Source of the DNA: Petroclostridium xylanilyticum
GTDB lineage: Bacteria > Bacillota > Clostridia > SK-Y3
NCBI RefSeq assembly: GCF_002252565.1
Contig: NZ_NPML01000007.1
Location: 62,001 to 126,000, forward strand
DNA length: 64,000 bases
Reading direction: 5' to 3'
The notes below the pieces were generated by a model. That model had not been told where the DNA came from. It saw nothing but the letters and a program-made list of their open reading frames with translations, and made no database searches. Of the stretch, positions 35,602-45,901 are shown one piece after another. The position numbers and the translations under genes were made by a program. The stretch's first letter is position 1, and every line of letters starts with the position of its first letter.

Positions 35602-36906
35602 TTATTTTTCTTCAGAAAGTTTTACTTTAAACTTTTTAACTTCACCTTGGCGGTTGACTTCTAACTCAATTTGGTCGCCGGCTTTAAATTTTTCCTTTAA
35701 TGCATTGAGCTCCTCCATGGTTTTGACAGGCTGCCCGTTAAACTTGGTAATGACATCACCGGGTTGGATGCCGGCAAGTTCAGCTCCGCTGTATGGGGTA
35801 ACTTGGATTACATAAATCCCTTCCGGTAAATTATACATACTTGCAATTTCTGAAGTTATATCTCTTCCGCTAATACCGATTAAAGGTCTCCCTTTCACAT
35901 ATCCGTGCGCGATAAGCTGTTCAATAATAGGTTTTGCTTCATTAATAGGGATGGCAAATCCTAATCCTTCAACACCGGTGGCCGCCATTTTTACTGTATT
36001 GATTCCAATAACCTCTCCATAGGAATTGACAAGTGCCCCACCGGAATTACCTGGATTAATTGCTGCATCGGTCTGAATTAATGTAAGCTGTCTGCCTTCT
36101 ATCTTTATAGTCCTATTTAGTGCGCTGATGACTCCAACAGTAACAGAACCGGCAAATTCCTGACCTAACGGATTCCCAATGGCAACGGCAAGTTCACCCA
36201 CTTCCAAAGTGGAAGAATCCCCCAATTCAGCATAATGCAAATCTTTTGCATCAATCTTAATAACTGCAAGGTCAGTCTTTGGATCTTTACCAATCAATTT
36301 TGCATCATATTTTTTACCGTTACTTAGTATAACTGTTACTTCACTAGCTCCATCCACTACATGGTTATTGGTTATAATGTAACCGTCGGCACTAATGATA
36401 ATTCCTGAACCGCTGCCCTGTTCAACAGTTTCACGGATAAATCCTCTTGTCTGAACCTTATTCACAATACCTACTACTGCAGGTCCTGCTTTTTTGGCAA
36501 TATCTACTACCGATAGTTCTTTTCTATTATTATTTTGAGTAACTGCTTTAGGTGCCACAGTTGCTGCATTGTTTTCCCCTGAGTCTTTTTTGCCGGTATC
36601 CCTCTGGCTGCTATTTTGATTATTGTCATCAGCAGGTAGTAATGCTGATTTTGGAGCATTGGAGATAGCATCTTTGTTTAAAATTGGATTCATAAATGCA
36701 AAAGTCGCCCCAAAGATTAAGCCTCCGATTATCGCACTAATGATTGCAACAGTAATGTAATTTAACGGAAAACGTTTTTTCTTCTTTTTTTGTGAATAGT
36801 TTTCAGTATAATAAGTTTGTGTATGGCTAAATATAATTGGACCTTTACGAGTCATATCTTTTTCAAAATCATCTTTATTCCATTGATAATTGTTGAATTC
36901 ATCCAT
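35602..36906 (-). CDS. HtrA/DegP-type serine protease with PDZ domain
   Basis: Membrane-anchored S1C protease of 434 residues. A cytoplasmic N-terminus (1-45) leads to one membrane span (about 47-70, ITVAIISAIIGGLIFGATFA) and a low-complexity linker. The protease domain follows (about 120-320) with the triad His in TNNHVVDGA, Asp in KTDLAVIKI and Ser in NPGNSGGALV. One PDZ domain is at about 335-430 (LPEGIYVIQVTPYSGAELAG). It acts outside the membrane on misfolded envelope proteins. The adjacent two-component genes probably control it, as CssRS controls HtrA in Bacillus; this is inference from order. Confidence 0.94.
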   Translation of the reverse strand: MDEFNNYQWNKDDFEKDMTRKGPIIFSHTQTYYTENYSQKKKKKRFPLNYITVAIISAIIGGLIFGATFAFMNPILNKDAISNAPKSALLPADDNNQNSSQRDTGKKDSGENNAATVAPKAVTQNNNRKELSVVDIAKKAGPAVVGIVNKVQTRGFIRETVEQGSGSGIIISADGYIITNNHVVDGASEVTVILSNGKKYDAKLIGKDPKTDLAVIKIDAKDLHYAELGDSSTLEVGELAVAIGNPLGQEFAGSVTVGVISALNRTIKIEGRQLTLIQTDAAINPGNSGGALVNSYGEVIGINTVKMAATGVEGLGFAIPINEAKPIIEQLIAHGYVKGRPLIGISGRDITSEIASMYNLPEGIYVIQVTPYSGAELAGIQPGDVITKFNGQPVKTMEELNALKEKFKAGDQIELEVNRQGEVKKFKVKLSEEK

Positions 36907-37040
36907 TTGTTTTATACCTCCTTACATATTTTTTACCCTTTTAACTACATTTTAAAATATCTTTTTTAAAAAAATATGAACAGATTGTAAACGATTATAG
37001 GTATGGAAGAATGTTTATCAATTGCTGAATAATTACATAT

Positions 37041-38456
37041 TCAGGCTTTTTGAAGGGTAAAGGTAAACTTGGTGTATTCTTCAATCTTGCTTTCGACAAA
37101 TATTTCCTGGCCGTGCTGGTGGATAATATTTTTCACGATTGCAAGGCCTAATCCGGTACCCGTCTTGTCTTTGCTCCTGGACTTATCAGTTTTATAAAAC
37201 CGGTCCCAGATATATTTAAGTTCCTGTTCATCAATTCCTATACCGTCATCTTTAATGGATACATACACCTTATTCCCCTTGCTCTCCACGCTGATATCAA
37301 TTACCCCCTTATTATCAGAGAATTTAATGGCATTATCAAGCAGGTTGGTAACTACCCTCTGAATGCTGTCCATATCCGCTTTAACCATACAGTGTTCATC
37401 TTCAAAATGGGCATTGATGTGTATGTCTTTCTGCATAATCCGATTTTCAAACTTTATAATTGCTATCCTGATCAATTCATTGATATCAAATTCCCGGATG
37501 TCAAGCTGTTTTTCCCCTGCTTCCATTTTAGCCAGATCTAGAAGGTCATTTACCAGCCTTGATAGTCTTTTTATCTCATCCAATACGATGGTTAAATATT
37601 TGTTTTGCTTGTCCTGCGGAATGGTTTCATCTATAATTCCTTCTATAAATCCCTGAATGGTTGTCATAGGAGTTCTAAGCTCATGAGAAACATTTGCAAT
37701 AAAACTTCTTCTCATATTTTCCAAATTTTGCAGTGATTCAGCCATGCTGTTGAATGTTTTTGCCAGTTCTCCAATCTCGTCTTTTGAAGTAACTAAAACC
37801 CTGTTTTCAAACTGCCCATCTGCAATTGTCTTTGCTGCCTTATTGATCATTTTTAAGGGGTTTGAAATTCTTTTCGATAAAAAGAATATTAAAATGAAAG
37901 CGATAAAAATGGCTGCAGATACAGAAATCATAAATAATTTAAAGACATCATACCGAACTCTGTTAATTTCAGGAATAGGGGTGTTTAAAAAAACCCCTCC
38001 TACAATTTCATTATTATATTTTAACGGCATGCCAATGGTTAAAACCGTCTGGCTGAACATTCCTTCAAAATTCCCGATTTTTTTGATGTTCTTTCCAAGC
38101 AAAACATCCCCATATTGTTCCTTGCTCAGCTTCTGCCCTTCTATAGATTTGTAATGGTAACCGGATGTGGCAAATATTTCACCGGTCTGGTCAATCACTA
38201 TGATTAATGATTGCGTATTTGCGCCGTAAGACTCTATATTCATCCTATATAACCTTTCTACGACAGGGCTGTTATTCTCAATTAAGACAGATGTTATTTC
38301 ATTAATTTTTTCACCTGTATATCTTAAAACTTCTTCCCTTTCAGAAGTAACATAGTCTCCCAGCAGACTGAAAAGCAAGGTTCCAAGAATAATAAAAGAA
38401 ATTAATATGATTAAATAATACACCGACAGCAACTTGCTAAATATACTTTTAAACAA
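37041..38456 (-). CDS. Sensor histidine kinase (HAMP, HisKA, HATPase)
   Basis: Membrane kinase of 471 residues. Spans near 10-30 and 170-192 enclose an extracellular sensor of about 135 residues. HAMP follows (about 195-245), then HisKA with the phospho-His in FIANVSHELRTPMTTIQGF (about 257) and HATPase_c with DNAIKFSDNKG (N box), KDDGIGIDEQEL (G1) and GTGLGLAIVKNII (G2). The start is TTG at 38456, two bases before the end of the response-regulator stop, with GAGGTGA ahead, so the pair is translationally coupled. The signal is unknown; envelope stress is inferred from htrA downstream. Confidence 0.94.
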   Translation of the reverse strand: MFKSIFSKLLSVYYLIILISFIILGTLLFSLLGDYVTSEREEVLRYTGEKINEITSVLIENNSPVVERLYRMNIESYGANTQSLIIVIDQTGEIFATSGYHYKSIEGQKLSKEQYGDVLLGKNIKKIGNFEGMFSQTVLTIGMPLKYNNEIVGGVFLNTPIPEINRVRYDVFKLFMISVSAAIFIAFILIFFLSKRISNPLKMINKAAKTIADGQFENRVLVTSKDEIGELAKTFNSMAESLQNLENMRRSFIANVSHELRTPMTTIQGFIEGIIDETIPQDKQNKYLTIVLDEIKRLSRLVNDLLDLAKMEAGEKQLDIREFDINELIRIAIIKFENRIMQKDIHINAHFEDEHCMVKADMDSIQRVVTNLLDNAIKFSDNKGVIDISVESKGNKVYVSIKDDGIGIDEQELKYIWDRFYKTDKSRSKDKTGTGLGLAIVKNIIHQHGQEIFVESKIEEYTKFTFTLQKA

Positions 38457-38457
38457 A

Positions 38458-39144
38458 TTATTTCACCTCAAATTTATATCCTACGCCCCAGACAGTCTTC
38501 AACTGCCATACCTGTTCCTCGCTATCCAATTTTTCCCTTAAGCGTTTTATATGTACATCTACCGTACGAGAGTCGCCAAAATAGTCGAATCCCCACACTT
38601 CCTGCAAAAGCTGTTCACGCGTGAAAACCTTGTTCGGATGGGAAGCAAGAAAGTACAAAAGTTCAAGTTCTTTGGGCGGAATTTCCATCTCTTTTCCGTT
38701 CACTTTCAATTGATAGGTTGAAAGATTTACAACAAGATTGGGAAATACGACTTCCTTTACTTCGGCAGGCTTATGCTCATACCTTCTTAGAACCGCTTTT
38801 ATTCTTGCAACCAACTCCTTGGTTTCAAAGGGCTTGACCATGTAGTCATCGGCACCCAGTTCCAGCCCTAAAACCTTGTCAAAGGTCTCTCCCTTGGCTG
38901 TAAGCATAATGATGGGTATATTGCTGATTCTCCGTATCTCCCTGCAAACCTGCCATCCGTCCATGCCGGGCAGCATAATGTCCAGAATCACCAGCGATGG
39001 TGCTTCCGATTTAAAAATCTCCAGTGCCTTTGAGCCATTATATGCTACGATTACCTCATAGCCTTCTTTTTCTAAGTACAGCCGTATCAATTCACAAATA
39101 TTGTAATCATCATCGACAACAAGAATTTTTATGGAATTTGTCAT
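38458..39144 (-). CDS. OmpR-family response regulator
   Basis: Protein of 228 residues. The receiver domain (about 1-120) has the acidic pair in LVVDDDYNICELI, the phospho-Asp in LVILDIMLPGMDGWQ (about 53), Thr in IIMLTAKGE and Lys in MVKPFETKELV. The winged-helix domain (about 130-226) ends FGDSRTVDVHIKRLREKL and LKTVWGVGYKFE. Start at 39144 is set by the GGGGGGAT site. First gene of the regulator-kinase-htrA run. Confidence 0.95.
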   Translation of the reverse strand: MTNSIKILVVDDDYNICELIRLYLEKEGYEVIVAYNGSKALEIFKSEAPSLVILDIMLPGMDGWQVCREIRRISNIPIIMLTAKGETFDKVLGLELGADDYMVKPFETKELVARIKAVLRRYEHKPAEVKEVVFPNLVVNLSTYQLKVNGKEMEIPPKELELLYFLASHPNKVFTREQLLQEVWGFDYFGDSRTVDVHIKRLREKLDSEEQVWQLKTVWGVGYKFEVK

Positions 39145-39170
39145 AATATCCCCCCTGCAGCTATCCATAA

Positions 39171-39207
39171 TAATAGGGCATCACACTGGTGTGATACCCT
39201 TATTATT
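39171..39207 (-). terminator. Hairpin after the trp operon, ahead of the response regulator
   Basis: GGGTATCACACC and its near-complement GGTGTGATGCCC with AT-rich shoulders (AATAATA/TATTATT). It lies about 75 bp beyond the trpA stop. The trailing sequence is TATTATTA rather than a plain T run, so its strength is uncertain. It may instead be part of the leader of the response-regulator gene. Confidence 0.5.
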
Positions 39208-39280
39208 ATACCATATATCAACGGATTCAATATATAACCTTTTGAATTCTTTACAAATTGTTAATAATTTTATTAAATGC

Positions 39281-40075
39281 TTATCTATTCAAAGCTGCTT
39301 TTAATTGGCTCACAAACTCACCAATCTTATCAATTACTTCTGAAGATTGGTTATAGTCTTCTATTATTCGGACAATTGCGCTGCCTACAATTACTCCCTC
39401 ACAATAATTCTTGATTTCCTTTGCCTGTTCCGGCGATGATATGCCAAAACCTATTGCTTTAGGGGTGTCGCTGTATTTTTTTATTTCTTCCATAAATTCA
39501 TAAAAATTTGTTTTAAATTGTTCCCTCGTCCCGGTAACCCCTGTAGAGGATACACAATAGATAAAGCCCTTTGCGTCCTGTGCAATTTTTTTAATTCTTC
39601 CCGTAGAGGTAGGTGCAATCAAAGAAATAATATTTACATTGTATCTTGCAGCAATATCCTTCACATCCTTGCTTTCTTCATAAGGAAGATCCGGGATGAT
39701 AAGTCCGTCTATACCGGCTTCCGAACATTCTGAAATAAATTTTTCGATTCCGTATTGAAGCATGCAGTTGAAATACAGCAGGTATAAAAGGGGAATTTGT
39801 GTTTCTTTTCTTATCTCCCGTACCATATCCATGATGTTTTTGATTTTTATCTTTTTTGACAATGCCCTTTGTGCCGCCCTCTGTATAACCGGTCCGTCTG
39901 CCACCGGATCAGAGTAGGGAATTCCCAGCTCAATGATATCGGCCCCTTTCCTTTCCATCTCCAATACCAGTTGTTTTGTGACCTCCAGATCAGGGTCTCC
40001 GGCTGTAATATAGGTTATTAATGCCTTTTGGTTATTTGCTTTTAAAATTTCAAATTTTCTCTCAATTCTTGTCAT
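39281..40075 (-). CDS. trpA: Tryptophan synthase alpha chain
   Basis: TIM-barrel enzyme of 264 residues that cleaves indole-3-glycerol phosphate to indole. Catalytic Glu and Asp are in [20 protein letters not shown] (about 46-65) and [11 protein letters not shown]. The phosphate site is at [13 protein letters not shown]. It is the last gene of trpEGDCFBA, and its start overlaps trpB by 14 bp. Confidence 0.97.
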   Translation of the reverse strand: MTRIERKFEILKANNQKALITYITAGDPDLEVTKQLVLEMERKGADIIELGIPYSDPVADGPVIQRAAQRALSKKIKIKNIMDMVREIRKETQIPLLYLLYFNCMLQYGIEKFISECSEAGIDGLIIPDLPYEESKDVKDIAARYNVNIISLIAPTSTGRIKKIAQDAKGFIYCVSSTGVTGTREQFKTNFYEFMEEIKKYSDTPKAIGFGISSPEQAKEIKNYCEGVIVGSAIVRIIEDYNQSSEVIDKIGEFVSQLKAALNR

Positions 40076-41258
40076 CTAAATTCACCCCTAACACTTTTGC
40101 AACAGTATAGACATCCTTGTCTCCCCTGCCCGATAAGTTTACAATAATAATATTATTTTTACTTGTAGCAGGGCAAAGCTTCATTGCATAGGCAATTGCA
40201 TGGGAGCTTTCCAGTGCAGGTATAATGCCTTCAAGATTTGACAGCAGTTGAAATGCATCCAGGGCTTCTTTGTCTGTAATGCTTACATATTGTGCCCTGC
40301 CGCTGTCTTTTAAGTATGCGTGTTCAGGGCCTATTCCAGGATAATCCAGTCCTGCTGAAATTGAATACACAGGGTCTATTTGCCCGTCTTCATCCTGTAA
40401 AAAATATGACATCATTCCGTGCAGTACGCCGATTTTCCCCTTGGCCAGGGTTGCGGCATGCCGGTCGGTGTCTAACCCCATACCTGCTGCTTCTGTCCCT
40501 ATTAGTTTAACATCCTTATCTTCGAGGAACGGATAAAAAATTCCCATTGCATTGCTTCCTCCTCCAACACAGGCAATGATATAGTCCGGGAGGCGGTTTT
40601 CTTTTTGAAGTATCTGTTTTTTAACTTCGTCGCCAATAATCCGTTGAAAATCCCTGACTATGGTAGGATAAGGATGCGGCCCTACTACGGAACCTATTAC
40701 ATAGAAAGTATTTTCCACATTTGCCACCCAGTCCCTCATTGCTTCATTGGTTGCGTCTTTTAAGGTTGAAGTTCCCGAGTGTACAGCATTGACCTTGGCA
40801 CCCAGCAATTTCATCCTGAAGACGTTTAATGCCTGCCTTTCCACATCTTCTGCGCCCATATATATTTCACACTGCAGACCAAACATTGCAGCTACTGTTG
40901 CAGTTGCAACACCATGCTGGCCGGCACCGGTTTCTGCAATGATTCTTTTTTTGCCCATTTTTTTAGCCAGCAATATCTGACCTAACACATTATTAATTTT
41001 ATGTGCCCCCGTATGGTTCAAATCCTCACGTTTCAGGTAAATTTTCCCTCCTCCCAGGTATTCCGTAAGCCTTTGCGCAAAATATAACGGAGTTTCCCTG
41101 CCGCAGTATTCCCTAAGGTAGTAATCCAGTTCCTTTCTAAAATCAGGATCATCTTTATATTTATCATACTGTTCTTCTAATTCTATGAGCGCATTCATTA
41201 AGGTTTCAGGAACATATTGCCCTCCGAATACTCCGAATCTCCCTTTCCAGTTATACAT
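40062..41258 (-). CDS. trpB: Tryptophan synthase beta chain
   Basis: PLP enzyme of 398 residues that joins indole to serine. The PLP lysine is in [18 protein letters not shown] (about 85). [29 protein letters not shown] (phosphate cup) and NLSGRGDKD close the site. This is the TrpB1 form that pairs with TrpA. Start overlaps trpF by 8 bp. Confidence 0.97.
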   Translation of the reverse strand: MYNWKGRFGVFGGQYVPETLMNALIELEEQYDKYKDDPDFRKELDYYLREYCGRETPLYFAQRLTEYLGGGKIYLKREDLNHTGAHKINNVLGQILLAKKMGKKRIIAETGAGQHGVATATVAAMFGLQCEIYMGAEDVERQALNVFRMKLLGAKVNAVHSGTSTLKDATNEAMRDWVANVENTFYVIGSVVGPHPYPTIVRDFQRIIGDEVKKQILQKENRLPDYIIACVGGGSNAMGIFYPFLEDKDVKLIGTEAAGMGLDTDRHAATLAKGKIGVLHGMMSYFLQDEDGQIDPVYSISAGLDYPGIGPEHAYLKDSGRAQYVSITDKEALDAFQLLSNLEGIIPALESSHAIAYAMKLCPATSKNNIIIVNLSGRGDKDVYTVAKVLGVNLDDKN

Positions 41259-41874
41259 AATTCTTATCCTCCAATCTTACCCTATCAATAAATTCTTTAA
41301 TTTTCGCTCCATCTTTTATGCCATCTGTTTCTACACTGCTGCTGACGTCTACGCAATAGGGACGGACAGCTTTTATTGCAGAAGTTACATTTGCCGCATT
41401 CAAACCGCCGGCAAGAACAATTTTTTGGTCTATACCCGCCTGTTTTACCATGTCCCAGTCAAATATCGTCCCTGTCCCCCCATATTGCTTTTCTGAAAAG
41501 GTATCAAGCAAAATGGCATCTACACTTCCGTACTCTTTGATAACATCCAGGCTTTTAGCATCTTTAACCCTTACGGCTTTCCAGACCGGTTTATTGACTT
41601 GCAAGCAATAATACGGTGTTTCATTACCATGCAGTTGAACAATGTCCAGTTGACATATCTCACTGATTTCATTGACTTTTTCTATGTGTTCATTCACAAA
41701 CACACCAACCTTCTTAATAGAAGGTGACAGCAACCCAATCATTTCTCTGGCAATGTATGGCGTGACTTTTCTTCTGCTGTCGGCAAAAACAAAGCCTACG
41801 TAATCAGGATGGTACTGGTTCACAAAAAGTATATCCCTTACACTGGTCAAACCGCATATTTTGATTTTTACCAT
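41251..41874 (-). CDS. trpF: Phosphoribosylanthranilate isomerase
   Basis: TIM-barrel enzyme of 207 residues. [19 protein letters not shown] at the start contains the catalytic Cys, and the catalytic Asp is in [10 protein letters not shown] (about 127). The ending carries [10 protein letters not shown] and [14 protein letters not shown] phosphate loops. Start at 41874 follows TAGGAGCG, five bases beyond the trpC stop; a longer frame would overlap trpC and lacks a site. Confidence 0.96.
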   Translation of the reverse strand: MVKIKICGLTSVRDILFVNQYHPDYVGFVFADSRRKVTPYIAREMIGLLSPSIKKVGVFVNEHIEKVNEISEICQLDIVQLHGNETPYYCLQVNKPVWKAVRVKDAKSLDVIKEYGSVDAILLDTFSEKQYGGTGTIFDWDMVKQAGIDQKIVLAGGLNAANVTSAIKAVRPYCVDVSSSVETDGIKDGAKIKEFIDRVRLEDKNYV

Positions 41875-41879
41875 AACCC

Positions 41880-42671
41880 TTACGCTCCTATTCCATACCT
41901 CAGCTCTGCAATTTTTTCCTGAATGCATGCCGATTTCACCAAGGTTTCCCCTATTAAAACTGCACTAACTCCCAACTGTCTAAGCGTATTCATATCATTG
42001 TAATCTTTAATTCCACTTTCGCTTACAACTAAAATATCCTTTGGAATTAATTTTATAAGCCTTTCTGTTGTCGAAAGAGATGTTTCAAAGGTTTTAAGAT
42101 TCCGGTTATTAATTCCTATGATTTTAGCCCCGCATTGCAAGGCCCTTTCTACTTCTCTTTCATCGTGTACTTCCACAAGACACTGCATTCCGAGAATGTT
42201 AGCAATGATTTGGAACTTTTTCAACTTTTCATCATCCAGTATGGAAACGATGAGCAAAATAGCATCTGCTCCCAGCATCCTTGATTGATAAACCTGCCAG
42301 CAATCAATAATGAAATCTTTTCTTAAAAGCGGGATGGGTACATTTTGTCTGATTCGTGCAAGATATTCGTCACTGCCCATAAAAAATTCTGATTCTGTCA
42401 AAACGGAAATCGCTTCAACGTTGTTTTGAAAATAGGTATGGGCAATTTTTACGGGTTCAAAATCATGGCATATAATACCTTTGGAAGGTGAAGCTTTTTT
42501 AACCTCTGCAATCATTGAAATCCCATCCGGCTTATTTAAAGCCTTATAAAAGTCTTTTGTATCGGGTATATTAGAATTTTTTAATTTCTCTTTCAACTCA
42601 TCAATGGTAACCATTCTCTTTTCTCTCTCAATCTGTTTGAGCTTATGTGCTACAATCTTATCTAAAATCAT
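41880..42671 (-). CDS. trpC: Indole-3-glycerol phosphate synthase
   Basis: Enzyme of 263 residues that closes the indole ring. ISMIAEVKKASPSKGII (about 51-67, catalytic Lys), LLRKDFIIDCWQ (Lys about 113), EVHDEREVERAL, GINNRNLKTFE and VVSESGIKDYND appear in family order. Start lies 4 bp after trpD. Confidence 0.97.
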   Translation of the reverse strand: MILDKIVAHKLKQIEREKRMVTIDELKEKLKNSNIPDTKDFYKALNKPDGISMIAEVKKASPSKGIICHDFEPVKIAHTYFQNNVEAISVLTESEFFMGSDEYLARIRQNVPIPLLRKDFIIDCWQVYQSRMLGADAILLIVSILDDEKLKKFQIIANILGMQCLVEVHDEREVERALQCGAKIIGINNRNLKTFETSLSTTERLIKLIPKDILVVSESGIKDYNDMNTLRQLGVSAVLIGETLVKSACIQEKIAELRYGIGA

Positions 42672-42675
42672 ATCA

Positions 42676-43692
42676 TCACTCCTTTGTAAATCTAATTAAT
42701 TGCTGTAACTTTTCCATTGCTTTTCCACTCTCAATGATTTCCCTGGCTTTAGCAATCCCTTCTTGTAAACTTTGTACCTTCTTGCCAATGTATAAGGCTG
42801 CTGCACTATTTAAAATCACAACATCCAATGCGTACCCCTGTTGGTTATTAAGCACATCTAAAATAATTTTGGCATTGGTTTGAGCATCTCCACCTTGGAG
42901 GTCTTGATGGGAACACAAGTTAAATCCGTAATCCCGTGGGTCAATCCTATATTCTTTAATATCATTCTCATCCAATTCACACACAAGGGTTTCTCCTGTC
43001 AGAGTAATTTCATCCAGTCCGTCAGCTCCATGTACTACCATTGCCCTTTCAACACCCAGATTGCGTAAAACAAGAGCAAGAGGACGTACCAGCTGAGCAT
43101 CAAATACGCCAAGAATTTGTCCCTTTGCTGCTGCCGGATTGGTTAGCGGCCCAAGTATATTAAATATGGTCCTAATTCCCAGTTCTTTTCTGGGAGCTGC
43201 CGCATATTTCATAGATTTGTGAAATGCAGGTGCAAACATAAATCCTATGCCCACATGCTCGATACATTCTTTTACTTCTTCAGGGGATAATTCGATATTT
43301 ACCCCTAGAGCTTCCAACACATCTGCACTTCCGCTTTTACTGGATACCGAACGGTTTCCGTGTTTAGCCACCGGCACCCCTCCTGCCGCAGCAACAAAAG
43401 CAGCTGCAGTTGAAATATTAAAAGTATGGGCACCGTCACCGCCTGTTCCGCAAGTATCTATATAATAATCCAATTTTGGAAAAATATTTTGCGCTTTTTT
43501 CCTCATTACTTTTGCGCATCCTGTAATTTCTTCAATGGTCTCGCCTTTCATCCGTAAAGCTGTAATAAAGCCTGCAATTTGCGCCGGAGTGGCTTGACCG
43601 TCCATAATAATTTCCATGGCGCTTGACGCTTCTTCCTCGGCAAGGTTTTCCCCTTTTATCAATTGAGCAATAGCATATTTTAACATACTCAT
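42676..43692 (-). CDS. trpD: Anthranilate phosphoribosyltransferase
   Basis: Enzyme of 338 residues that adds phosphoribose from PRPP to anthranilate. It has DTCGTGGDGAHTFNISTAAA (about 77-96, PRPP site), VAKHGNRSVSSKSGSADVLE and RTIFNILGPLTNPA. The start region is a run of GAG triplets (43688-43706) overlapping the ribosome site, which may be regulatory. Overlaps trpG by 4 bp. Confidence 0.97.
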   Translation of the reverse strand: MSMLKYAIAQLIKGENLAEEEASSAMEIIMDGQATPAQIAGFITALRMKGETIEEITGCAKVMRKKAQNIFPKLDYYIDTCGTGGDGAHTFNISTAAAFVAAAGGVPVAKHGNRSVSSKSGSADVLEALGVNIELSPEEVKECIEHVGIGFMFAPAFHKSMKYAAAPRKELGIRTIFNILGPLTNPAAAKGQILGVFDAQLVRPLALVLRNLGVERAMVVHGADGLDEITLTGETLVCELDENDIKEYRIDPRDYGFNLCSHQDLQGGDAQTNAKIILDVLNNQQGYALDVVILNSAAALYIGKKVQSLQEGIAKAREIIESGKAMEKLQQLIRFTKE

Positions 43693-44276
43693 CTCCCTCT
43701 CATCTCATCTTTTCCAATCTCTAAAAAATTTTTTATAATATCCATCCCGTATTCTGTAATAATAGATTCGGGATGAAATTGTATACCAAAGACAGGATAT
43801 TTTCTGTGACATACTCCCATAATTTCATTATCATCAGTATAAGCAATAATCTTTAGGTCTTGTGGTAGTGTCTCTTTTTCTACGATTAAAGAATGATACC
43901 TGGCAGCCCTTATTTTTTCAGGAATTCCCTTAAATAGAGGACATTCTTCCAGATTGACAACCGATGACTTTCCGTGAAATAATTCTTTTGCATGGACAAT
44001 TTTTCCTCCAAAAGCCTCTCCAATGGCCTGATGTCCCAGGCATACACCCAAAATGGGAATGGAAGTATAAAATTTTTTTATGACATCTATTGAGATTCCT
44101 GCTGTAGCCGGGAAACCGGGACCCGGAGAAATAATAATGTGCGTTGGACACTTTTGCTCAATTTCCCCAATAGTAATTTTATCATTTCTTATTACCTCAA
44201 TATCACTGCAAAGACTCCCAACATATTGATAGAGGTTATAGGTAAAAGAATCATAATTATCGATAATTAGAATCAT
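43689..44276 (-). CDS. trpG: Anthranilate synthase glutamine amidotransferase subunit (TrpG/PabA)
   Basis: Class I amidotransferase of 195 residues supplying ammonia to TrpE. It begins ILIIDNYDSFTYNLYQYVG. The oxyanion motif is SPGPGFP, the nucleophile Cys is in ILGVCLGHQAIGEAFGG (about 79), and His/Glu are in GIQFHPESI (about 172). In many Clostridia one protein also serves p-aminobenzoate synthesis. It overlaps trpE by an ATGA. Confidence 0.95.
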   Translation of the reverse strand: MILIIDNYDSFTYNLYQYVGSLCSDIEVIRNDKITIGEIEQKCPTHIIISPGPGFPATAGISIDVIKKFYTSIPILGVCLGHQAIGEAFGGKIVHAKELFHGKSSVVNLEECPLFKGIPEKIRAARYHSLIVEKETLPQDLKIIAYTDDNEIMGVCHRKYPVFGIQFHPESIITEYGMDIIKNFLEIGKDEMRGR

Positions 44277-45751
44277 ACTGCTCCACCCGCCTTTTTAACC
44301 GCACTTATCAACGCCTGTGCTTTATTTAAAGTTTCCTCATATTCCTTTTCGGGGATTGAATCGGCAACAATTCCTGCACCTGCCTGTACATAGACGTATC
44401 CTTGCCTGAATATTGCCGTGCGGATTGCTATGCAGGTATCCAGGTTGCCGTCAAACCCTATATATCCTATCGCTCCAGCATAAACTCCCCGCTTGAGATT
44501 TTCAATTTCTTCAATAATTTCCATTGCCCGTACCTTGGGTGCTCCTGAAACTGTACCGGCCGGAAGCAGTCCGGTCAATACATCAACAGGCGACTTATCC
44601 TTTCGCAGGATTCCTTGCACGTTTGTCACCATATGCATTACGTGGGAATATTTTTCTATGTGCATGAGATTCTCGGCTTTTACACTTCCAAACTCGCACA
44701 CCCTGCCTACATCATTGCGCCCCAGGTCTACAAGCATGATATGTTCGGCAATTTCTTTTTCATCCTTCAGCAATTCATCTGCCAATACTTCATCCTCTTC
44801 GGCACTTTTTCCCCTGGGTCTTGTACCTGCAATAGGACAGGTTTCCACAACCCCTTGCTCGACGCGCACCAGCATCTCGGGAGAAGCACCGGCTATGGAG
44901 TAATCGTCAAATTTCAAAAAATACATATAAGGTGAAGGATTTAAGGTTCTTAATATACGATAGACATCAAAGGGGTCTCCATCATACCTTGATTTCAACC
45001 TTTGAGATAAGACTACCTGAAAAATATCCCCATCTTTGATGTATTGTTTTGCCTTTTTAACATTACTGCAGAATTGTTCCTTAGAAACACTGCATGAAAA
45101 TTCAATATTAGCTTTTGCTATATCATTTTTTAACTTTCTGCTGCTTGTGGCTTCAACCGATAATTCAGATATAATATTGTCAATTTTTTTAATAGCTTCA
45201 TTATAAACATTATAAACATTTTGCCTATATTGCGGAATGGTATTTACAATGATATATATTTTTTGCTTTAGGTGGTCAAAAACAACTACTTCTTCCGGTA
45301 TAATCAAATGACAGTCAGGCAAACCTATTTCATCCATGTTCTTATCCTCGATATTTTCATAATATCTGACAAAATCGTAACTAAAATATCCTACCACTCC
45401 TCCATAAAATCTTGGTAAATGGCTGAATGTCCGGCTTTTTAGCTGTTCAAGCAATTCTTTAAGGATCTTGATAGGATTTTTATTCACTCTTTTTTCTTCA
45501 TTGTACATCTGTATGGATGTATTTCCATTTACTGTTTTGAATATACTTAAAGGTTTTCTCCCCATGAATGAGTATCTTGCCCATCTCTCTCCTCCTTCGA
45601 CACTTTCAAAAAGATAGCAATACTGGTCTGTAGAAAATTTTTTAAAAAGAGATATGGGTGTTTCGGTATCGGCATTCATTTCATAGCTTACAGGTATAAC
45701 CTTTGAAGAAACACTCCATTCCTGATACTGTTCAAGTGATGGATAATACAT
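44273..45751 (-). CDS. trpE: Anthranilate synthase component I
   Basis: Chorismate-using enzyme of 492 residues. The N-terminal half carries the feedback site region (LFESVEGGERWARYSFMGRK). The C-terminal half has GDIFQVVLSQRL, ASPEMLVRVEQG, CPIAGTRPRGKSAEEDE, MLVDLGRNDVGRVC and GTVSGAPKVRAMEIIEEIE. The start at 45751 is fixed by GAGGAGGT; the open frame continues upstream through the leader and its terminator, which is not coding. First gene of the operon. Confidence 0.97.
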   Translation of the reverse strand: MYYPSLEQYQEWSVSSKVIPVSYEMNADTETPISLFKKFSTDQYCYLFESVEGGERWARYSFMGRKPLSIFKTVNGNTSIQMYNEEKRVNKNPIKILKELLEQLKSRTFSHLPRFYGGVVGYFSYDFVRYYENIEDKNMDEIGLPDCHLIIPEEVVVFDHLKQKIYIIVNTIPQYRQNVYNVYNEAIKKIDNIISELSVEATSSRKLKNDIAKANIEFSCSVSKEQFCSNVKKAKQYIKDGDIFQVVLSQRLKSRYDGDPFDVYRILRTLNPSPYMYFLKFDDYSIAGASPEMLVRVEQGVVETCPIAGTRPRGKSAEEDEVLADELLKDEKEIAEHIMLVDLGRNDVGRVCEFGSVKAENLMHIEKYSHVMHMVTNVQGILRKDKSPVDVLTGLLPAGTVSGAPKVRAMEIIEEIENLKRGVYAGAIGYIGFDGNLDTCIAIRTAIFRQGYVYVQAGAGIVADSIPEKEYEETLNKAQALISAVKKAGGAV

Positions 45752-45791
45752 ATGATACCTCCTCAAAATAAGGCACATGAGATGACAAAAC

Positions 45792-45819
45792 AAAAAACCA
45801 GGACGAGTTACCCTGGTTT
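45792..45819 (-). terminator. Leader terminator (attenuator) of the trp operon
   Basis: On the minus strand AAACCAGG, a 9-base loop, CCTGGTTT and then further T. It lies between the promoter and trpE, about 40 bases before the start codon, so it must be bypassed for expression. The loop contains TAACTC, complementary to GAGTTA in the upstream triplet array. Confidence 0.85.
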
Positions 45820-45901
45820 CATTGACGCAGATATACAGCATGAAAACATACAATGTAAATACAGTAATTATATTATTAATGCCTTGCATCAAATAATATA
45901 A

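Noticed and set aside
45752-45892. Reading the trpE frame upstream to 45892 as a longer TrpE or as a leader peptide
   Set aside because: The strong GAGGAGGT site is directly ahead of 45751, the upstream codons cross the terminator, and the leader frame has no Trp codons, so it is neither an extension nor a classical attenuation peptide.
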